Origin: Boletus sp. NGJ
Lineage: Eukaryota; Basidiomycota; Agaricomycetes; Boletales; Boletaceae
Length of the DNA: 64,000 nucleotides
Direction of reading: 5' to 3'
Assembly: GCA_019096195.1 (NCBI GenBank)
Contig: JAGTXK010000103.1
Location: 186,001-250,000, forward strand
The position numbers and the translations under genes are program-made. Below are positions 57,699 through 64,000 of the stretch, in pieces. Numbering within the stretch: the first letter of the stretch is position 1; the number at the start of each line of letters is the position of its first letter. The notes under the pieces were generated by a model. The model was not told the DNA's origin. It saw only the letters and a list, made by a program, of their open reading frames with translations, and searched no databases.

Positions 57699-57990
57699 TG
57701 TTGAGCTTAAGTAAGCTGTATACCAAATATGGGGTACAAGCTACATCTGGCCGAGCATACAGTATGGCAGCAAGGGGCACAACACCAGAATATCGAGGGC
57801 ATGTCCCCTCATATTGCAGACGAGTAAATAGCTTAGAAAATCAATAGAGTACACTAGTATAAGTACGAAGGCTACCAGAGGGGACTAATAAGAGTTCTGT
57901 GCCTTTCATTCCCTCACATCCCACTTGTGCGAACTTCATCCTAATCATGGGAATCATTATATCCTATTCGTATCTACCACTACTACTACA
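57699..57990 (+). repeat. Copia 3' LTR
   Basis: Same ends as the 5' LTR, preceded by a GAGGGGGAG polypurine tract and followed by the GTCTT target duplication. Confidence 0.93.
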
Positions 57991-58080
57991 GTCTTACATC
58001 TTCAAAACGATTCAGTGGCATTACAGCTGTTTTCATTTCTTTGTGGAAAGCAAAATTCGAAAAGTCACGCCTTGGAGATG

Positions 58081-59680
58081 ACTGGGAAAGGACCCCAGGT
58101 GCAGCTGAGTAGTGTAGTTCTAGTAGCTGATACATTGCTTTCAATTTTGCATACTGGCATATCGAACAAGTCAATCAAGCCTAAGCAGTATGCTTTTACT
58201 GTAGCCCTCACCATTTACACAGCACTCAAGCAGTCAACCAAGGGCAAGAGCACTGTCAAGCAACAAGAGAAGTCCGTAAAAACCAAGGAATTACTTTTTC
58301 CATTGAATGAGAACAACTATGTTGAATTCATGAAAAGCATTCTTAAGAAGCACGGATAGACTCAATACAAGCTCTTGAAGAAGCAGCAGTTCTTGTTCAA
58401 GTTTACCATGGTGAAGATGAAGGAGTGTGGTTTTCTGAGTTGTTTGTAGTTGCCTGACTGCACAAACTTTCTTAGCCAGCGTGTGAGTGAGGCGATGGAT
58501 GTCAACAACGAGCTAGACTACAAAAAGATGGTCCAAAAAATCTGTGATGCTACAGGTGACCTCATGGTAACAAAGATTTTGGTCGATATGAAACACATCA
58601 AAAAGCTCCCATTGCATCATGCGAATGCTCAATCTGGCAATGAAGAATCCAGTGGAACAGACAATATTCAAGTATTCAATTATTTTACTGTAGCTCAAGC
58701 TTGTTCTAACATGATATGCCAGCCACCCTGATCTGCTTCAGAACATCTGGACACACATCTCACCTAGTGACATACAATGCTTGCAAAAAGGTACAAAAAT
58801 AATCAGAACGAAGGCCTCATATATGTTACACCATCTGGTCATGCTCTTCTGCTTACTCCTGTGATGGTGCTCAACTGGGCCTGTGCTATGGTATGTGTTT
58901 CGTATAATCTGAATATGATACTGAAAAGTCTCATTATATTGCAGAAGGAAGGACAGGCAACATTGGATATGCCACTGAACATTCCGTCCTTTGATCCTGT
59001 GAACAAAATGTCATTTTTACATCTGATGTGCAAGGTACAGGCTCTGAACACCAATTCTCAATCCTCAGCAGTACCAATTCAAAATCCTATGCCTGACATT
59101 AACTTGCTCACATTGGTCATGCTTCTCCAGATGCTCACCAATCTATCTCAGTCTGCTGAGCCAGCTCATAGCTCTGATATCACTACTTCAAATATTTCTG
59201 CCATTCTGGTGGTGTCCAGCCCTCCAAAGACACCTGTTTGTCGCACCTCAGAGAGATCTACTATACCTCATCTCCAGTTCCATCACCTTCCCAGCTCCTC
59301 CGGTTTCTCAAATTTGTGGAGATGGAGCTTCATGTTGTGAACACCACTGCATATGAGCAAAGACTTGCAGCACAGCATATCAGCCCAGACATCCTCTCAG
59401 ACATTGATGATAAGATGCTTAGTGCTAAAATAGGAATCCCAACTGGAGATATAGTCCATCTGAAAAGGGGATCTACTATCTGGTGGAATGGACCTGATGC
59501 AAAACGAAAGCACCGCTCAATAAGTCCATCAAAGTCACCTACTTGTCAACCACCATAGAAGAAGGTTATCTACGAGAAGAAATACCATGGTGGTGGTGGT
59601 TGCCATTTCACTGGACCGCCAATGATTGCTGATGATGGTGATGATGATGTGTCTAAAGATTATGATCTTTGGTATTAATC
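58081..59680 (+). pseudogene. Accessory protein gene of the DDE_3 transposon, broken
   Basis: Plus-strand frames encode, in order: a start within the left TIR (MTGKGPQVQLSS), a conserved segment KTKELLFPLNENNYVEFMKSILKKHG, then QRVSEAMDVNNELDYKKMVQKI (58475-58550), IYVTPSGHALLLTPVMVLNWA (58820-58890), DMPLNIPSFDPVNKM, and a C-terminal SAM-like fold (LLRFLKFVEMELHVVN, SPDILSDIDDKMLSAKIGI, HLKRGSTIWWNGPDAKRKH, to 59520). This domain order is familiar from proteins next to DDE_3 transposases in mushroom genomes. Several in-frame stops are present, among them after KKHG (58358) and near 58447. The role is unknown; DNA binding or complex assembly is a guess. Confidence 0.6.
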
Positions 59681-59929
59681 AATGGATCACAGCACCTGGC
59701 TTCTTGTTCCAAGAGGGTTTATCATTTGCGAGGACAAGGATGAGGATAGCTTGTTCATTTGATAGATGATTCTCTTGTCATTTTCATAGTTGTAATGCAT
59801 TGCCATGCTGTTGTTGTGAACAGTTACAAAGTAGTCATTGCAGGAGAAATACAACACTAATTCTACTACACAATATAACCTAAGACACAAAAATACCCCT
59901 CTGCTTTGTCAGGGGTAATATTCTGACAA

Positions 59930-61850
59930 ATGTGTACAATCATAGTTATTGAGAAATCATTTGGATGGCGCCAAAAAAATGCCTTGATTAATGAAAAAGC
60001 TTGCTTGATTGGGTTGTAATTGGGAGAGTAGGGAGGGAGAAAGATGAGTTTGCAAACTAGAAACAGTTAGTATATGAAAAACAATGCTTTTGACGATGTA
60101 CGGTGCATGTCTTTAATAAGCACATGGATTGCCTCACTCTTGTGAATGCGGCAGTTGTCCATGATGATGACACTGTAGGGACCAGGATATGGGTTCATGA
60201 GGGGCATCTGTATCAAAGAAATGTCAATATAATGCATGGAAAATGATCAAAACTTACCACATGTTCCTCCAGAAATTTCAAGAAACGTTGACCATCAACT
60301 GGTCCCTTGATGATGTTGTATACAATGATACCATCCAGGATGATGGCAGAAATGATAAAATACCTTGTTCCACAAACAAAGTACTTCTGGACAAGACAGT
60401 GAACACCTCTCATTGATTACCCACATAGATGGGCAGACATCCATTTATCTTTGGTAGCCTCATCAATGAAAATGAGCATATTTGGATCTGGTACATCTGC
60501 CGTGATGCAATTCATGTAGATTGTCCATATGTTACAGTTAGGGAAGGAGGTACATCTTTTTCTCTTCCTTCACCCCCTCCAGGACTATGGGACGACCTCT
60601 TCCTTGACTCTGACCAGGGATTCCCCCGCAACACTGACACAGGCATCACCTCATCCAGAACTTCCTTTCTAGGCGATACCTATTCTGACCATGACACTGC
60701 CCCTTTTCTCTTTCATTGATATATGCATTTCACCTCTGATTTGATCAATAGACATTGCCTTCTCGGCTATGTTCTCTCATACACAGCCTAGTATTCCAAT
60801 TACCTCATTTAACTAATATGTTGATCTCTTATGGTAATATTCTGTCTGCGACTTAATATTACCATATATGATAGGAAGCCTGCCCTAGATTGGGAAGGCC
60901 TATATATATGGGCATTTGCCCTCTATGTAACTCTAACCTAGATCTATACAACTTTCTGTGTAATCTACCCCACTCTCAGTTCCACTTCACCTCAGAAGTC
61001 TGTGCCTGCTCTGGAGGTGATCACCACAGTGCTTGTAATTGTCTCCTCATCACTTCACATCTGTGTGGCCTTGTTGCCATCCGTCCGCACCTCTAGCCAA
61101 TGGCAACACCAACACAGATAGAGGTCTGCCTATCTAAGCCCAGGACTCCGCCACTGGCAGCACAGTAAATCCAGGACTCCACCACTGGTATCAGCTCAGG
61201 CCCAGGACTCTGCCACCAGCCCTCATATACGATTGGTCTGCACCTCTATCAAGACTGCACCATCCTCATCAAAGTCTGAGACTCCACCATCAATCATAGA
61301 GTAGGCTCCAACCCCAAGGGAGGCTCTACGTGAAAGCTAGCTGTCAGTCCCCAGTCCAAGGAATATTGAGCCTTAGGAGGTATTTTCCCCTCAAATCCAG
61401 CTAGTCCAGTAATCAAACAGGTTGATTACTCAGGAACGTGCCACTTGTTACCCAGCATAACACCATGTCTCTTCATTTCACTCCATAGCTGGAACAGAGA
61501 CAACCTTCCAGGTGATACAAAGATGTTGGAGAGTCTGCAAAAGGGTTGGAAGAGTAACAAACTTTTGGTGCTTTACCCAAATTTCATGCTGGATCTCGTC
61601 AAGGTAGATAGTACTGTGATGTTGAACAATGGCAGAAATGAAACTAACATCTGTTGAGCTGAGGACTCAACAGCACCCAAGCAAGCAAGAGTATTTGTGC
61701 AGGTCAGTAATGGTGCCATATTTTGCATGGAAAGAGAGTATTTTGTATGCAAGCAACTTCTTGATGCCTAATGTGCAACAGATATCATTGATGCTGTAGT
61801 CATCTTGGTATAAAAGTGGTACTTGAGCCTTGATGCTGAGAGATACAGAG
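59930..61850 (-). pseudogene. DDE_3 transposase gene, broken, split by a solo LTR
   Basis: Minus-strand pieces give a recognisable IS630-like transposase: helix-turn-helix N-terminus (KAQVPLLYQDDYSINDICCTLGIKK, 61820-61745), HHSTIYLDEIQHEIW (about 61620), then the catalytic core. The core has FIDEATKDKW (first D, about 60460), FIISAIILDGIIVYNIIKGP (about 60350), IIMDNCRIHKSEAI (second D, about 60150) and LPPYSPNYNPIKQAFSLIK (about 60020). The last is normally NPIEQAFS, so the catalytic Glu appears changed to Lys. A stop occurs in the core near 60415. At least two introns interrupt it (around 60070-60100 and 60210-60255). A solo LTR sits between the DEIQ region and the core. Confidence 0.78.
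60530..61462 (+). mobile_element. Solo LTR (D), same family as LTR A
   Basis: A 933 bp solo LTR beginning TGTTACAG and ending CAGCATAACA, with near-identical 5 bp flanks CCATA (60525-60529) and CCATG (61463-61467). It is inserted in the DDE_3 transposase gene. A TATATATA stretch lies near 60905. Confidence 0.88.
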
Positions 61851-62159
61851 CAGGGCATTGATGGTAGTGACCGCAAGTGGCGACACAGTGGAAAACAAAC
61901 TACACTTACTCAGGTGCAGCTCACTCAACTGCACCCGGGGTCCTTTCCCGGCCGTCTCCGAGGCGCGACTTTTCGAATTTTGCTTTCCACGGAGAAATGA
62001 AAACAGCTGTAACTTCAAAGCGAGCGAGAGAAAAGCTGCCAACGGCGAAAGGTACAATCATAAGCGTTATATAAGCCTGTCGGACAACCGTGGGATGTGC
62101 CTGCAAGCCTCCTTGTAGGGTGCCTGGACGTTTGCTCCCCACAAAACCCTCTCCACTTC

Positions 62160-64000
62160 GTGAGAGTCGGGGACTGTATATCGACCATACGGATCGCGTG
62201 CATTAATTCAGTCAAGGATGCCTCCTCGCGGACCTGGACCATAATTAAACAGTCTGCTGCGATGCGTCTATACTGCATGCGTGACAGTGGTACAAGTAAC
62301 AGTGCACCAAACGGCTGCCTGAGACGAGCGAGGAATCGCAATGCACGCATGGTTTTGTCAAGCATAGCTGCACCATACGAGAACTCTTGATCGAGCAAGG
62401 GACTGATCCAGGGATGGATGAGCATGAGATCCTTCTTGCAGCAGGTCATCCGTGGTCTTGATCTCGACGTCCCCAAGTACACCGGTCGTCGCACGATACA
62501 CATTGAAGTCCGAATTAGAACCTAATTCCAAGGTACGGAGAAGTCCAACAAGGGGGAAAACCATGCCAGGGAGCCGCAGTCGACTTGCAGCAAAGAAAGC
62601 TCGTTGAGTCGACTATGTAACATCACGACCTGCGAAAGATCGGGCAAAGTTGCGTGCAGTTCCGTGACCATGCTGTCCATCTCAGCCGTCTCGATGGGTT
62701 GTGGGACATGCAGCGGTACAAGTTGGTCGTAGACCGTGAGGTCAGACGGTAGGCAAGTATTGTGGCTACCCGCGCGACCTGTGACCTCGCCTGAGCCTGT
62801 CAGAATGTGTTCCAGGAGTCGGCCCACCGCGCGATCGCCTTCGCCATATATGACTGGAATGGGGACAATGAAGATGCCAAGCAGCGAGTACGCAATATCT
62901 TCCACGAACGTCGTTTGACGCAGGGAAGCTAAATAAAGTTTCTCGCGCACTCTCTCTAACCCTGCCAACCCCGTGTAAGAACACCTGCGGCCTGTTGCAT
63001 CTCCGAAATTATAGCAGGCGACTCTTTGTGGTTGAACATATCCACACCAAGGTACGGCTTCCAATCCTCAGTGTAGAACTGGACGGTCTCGGCAGCAATA
63101 TATTCTTGCAACGTCCATGCGCGAGTGTTCCAGATATTTTTCCGAAGGTCACCAGGCTGCTGGAATTGTGACCAGACACCACGGGGGTGGACAATTGTCA
63201 GCGATGAGCCACGATACCATGTAAACATGGCAACCAATGACTCTTGTAACACCACGTTATCCTTTCTATCAATGCAGCAGGTGTCAGACCACACCCATTG
63301 GAATCAAGCGAGCGGATAAAAGTGCAAAACGTCTGGAGTTTAATGTTCGGGGAGGATGACTCTAGCTCGTAGACCGAGATGTTCTCAACCCTCTGAAACA
63401 GAGGTTCACCATGCTCCCACCTGTGGGAGAACATCACGTATCGGTAAAATTTCTTTACCTCTCTCCAAATACGTGCATGGTCGAGCCGAATAGTCATTGA
63501 AGATCGCAGCTCGTCGTAGATCGGGAGTTCCTCGAAGGCTGCTGCTTGTTGTGGTTTATCGTAAAGACGACCCGTAGTGGTGTTGATGAGTACACGTGGC
63601 ATGTAGCGGATGGTCTGGTCGATCGCCCTTCGAATTGTTGATGTGGCATCGATATACTGTTGGAGAAGTTCTATGATTGAGATCAGGTCAACACATGTGC
63701 TTCATACAGACGAAATGGCTCAGTACGAATGTGTGGATCAGGAGATTGTTCGAGCTTTAAGAGCATCACCTTGAATGTCCCAAATGCTTCACTGTGGCGT
63801 CCCATGGCCTGTAATGTAGCATCCTTCCTCTCGTACCCTTTATAGGACGAAGAATCAAGTTCGGTAACCTGCTCGGTATATCACTGGGGTCCATTTGATG
63901 CGATGGAAAATACAGTCCATACCTGCTCTGCATCGCTCAATGCCTCCTCCCAGGAACCCAATGACCACTCTCGCTTTGCTCCGCTTGAGAAGAATATCAC
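62160..64000 (-). pseudogene. TPR-HET gene, decayed, continuing past the right edge
   Basis: Minus-strand relative of HET gene 5. From the right edge it shows TPR-like helices (DILLKRSKARV near 63990, GYERKDATLQAMGRHSEA near 63800), then the HET part: TIRRAIDQTIRYMPRVLINT (63640-63590), FYRYVMFSHRWEH (63430), NTRAWTLQEYIAAETVQFYTEDW (63120-63060), AYSLLGIFIVPIPVIYGEGDRAVG (62890-62830) and the C-terminal RFLARLRQPFGALLL (62330-62290). About five breaks are visible, and the end runs into flanking sequence. WD40 and coiled-coil exons, if present, lie outside the window. It is closer to gene 5 than to genes 3 and 4. Confidence 0.85.

Larger units (their letters stand above)
51506..57990 (+). mobile_element. 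Ty1/Copia LTR retrotransposon, complete outline but broken
   Basis: LTR-retrotransposon fossil with both LTRs (51506-51796 and 57699-57990) and the 5 bp target duplication GTCTT on both sides (51501-51505 and 57991-57995). Parts in Copia order: gag (about 52000-54300, with a Tc1 element inserted in it), zinc knuckles (CAICGRDNHVTANCH, CGICDRFSHKDAEC), protease (WIVDSGAMTHIC, about 54650), integrase (HHRLRHIGISGLRKLH to NGVAEQWNRT, 55060-55600), reverse transcriptase (about 56200-56960) and RNase H (57120-57600). A purine-rich tract precedes the 3' LTR. The LTRs differ at about nine or ten sites in 291 bp, so it is fairly young. It has more than ten breaks in the coding part. Confidence 0.93.
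58021..62012. mobile_element. DDE_3-type (IS630/Tc1 superfamily) DNA transposon with two convergent genes
   Basis: Terminal inverted repeats of about 90 bp (58021-58110 and 61922-62012) start TTACAGCTGTTTTCATTTC and are roughly 85 percent identical. Between them lie an accessory gene on the plus strand and a DDE_3 transposase gene on the minus strand, transcribed towards each other. A solo LTR (60530-61462) is inserted in the transposase gene. The exact outer ends and target duplication are unclear because identity stops at the TTACAG. Confidence 0.75.

Overview
This is a eukaryotic window, almost certainly from a mushroom-forming basidiomycete (Agaricomycetes). Evidence: dense spliceosomal introns of about 45-80 bp with GTNNGT/YAG borders, 3 intact multi-exon HET-domain genes, conserved fungal genes (PPE1, ATG3, LYAR), a tRNA-Val, and transposon families known from basidiomycetes (Plavaka, DDE_1, DDE_3, Tc1). 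There are no bacterial-style operons.

Layout. 1-14.6 kb is a transposon graveyard. A broken DDE_1 (pogo/CENP-B type) transposase gene is split by a Tc1 copy lying in one of its introns. Next come hexanucleotide and ACTATGA repeat tracts, a WD40 gene relic split by a solo LTR, Gypsy-type fragments in both orientations, further solo LTRs and an intact Tc1 (338 aa transposase). 15.8-30.5 kb holds four tandem plus-strand WD40 genes. Two are short (seven-bladed WD40 plus coiled coil) and two are full length with the order WD40, coiled coil, TPR, HET (1277 and 1333 aa by my exon models). 30.7-38.6 kb is a compact island of ordinary genes: PPE1 (PP2A methylesterase), a TET/JBP-like dioxygenase gene with an in-frame stop, tRNA-Val(AAC), ATG3 and LYAR. 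39.5-43.7 kb is a third full-length WD40-coiled coil-TPR-HET gene on the minus strand (1222 aa), with a perfect 73 bp inverted repeat in its upstream region. 44.3-62 kb is again transposons: a broken Plavaka transposase with a divergent companion, a Copia element carrying its own Tc1 insertion, and a two-gene DDE_3 element carrying a solo LTR. The right edge holds a decayed HET gene that runs out of the window.

The most interesting content is the WD40-coiled coil-TPR-HET family. HET domains trigger cell death in fungal non-self recognition, and WD40 propellers are the recognition part of HET-NACHT-WD40 proteins. Here the propeller is N-terminal, the HET domain C-terminal, and no NACHT or NB-ARC module lies between them; a coiled coil and TPRs take that place. 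The coiled coil is built from symmetric phase-1 exons whose number differs between paralogues. One tandem copy is a mosaic: its WD40 half resembles the distant minus-strand gene and its TPR-HET half is nearly identical to its neighbour. Together with truncated receptor-only copies and relics, this looks like a birth-and-death immune-type gene cluster. Function is inferred from domains only.
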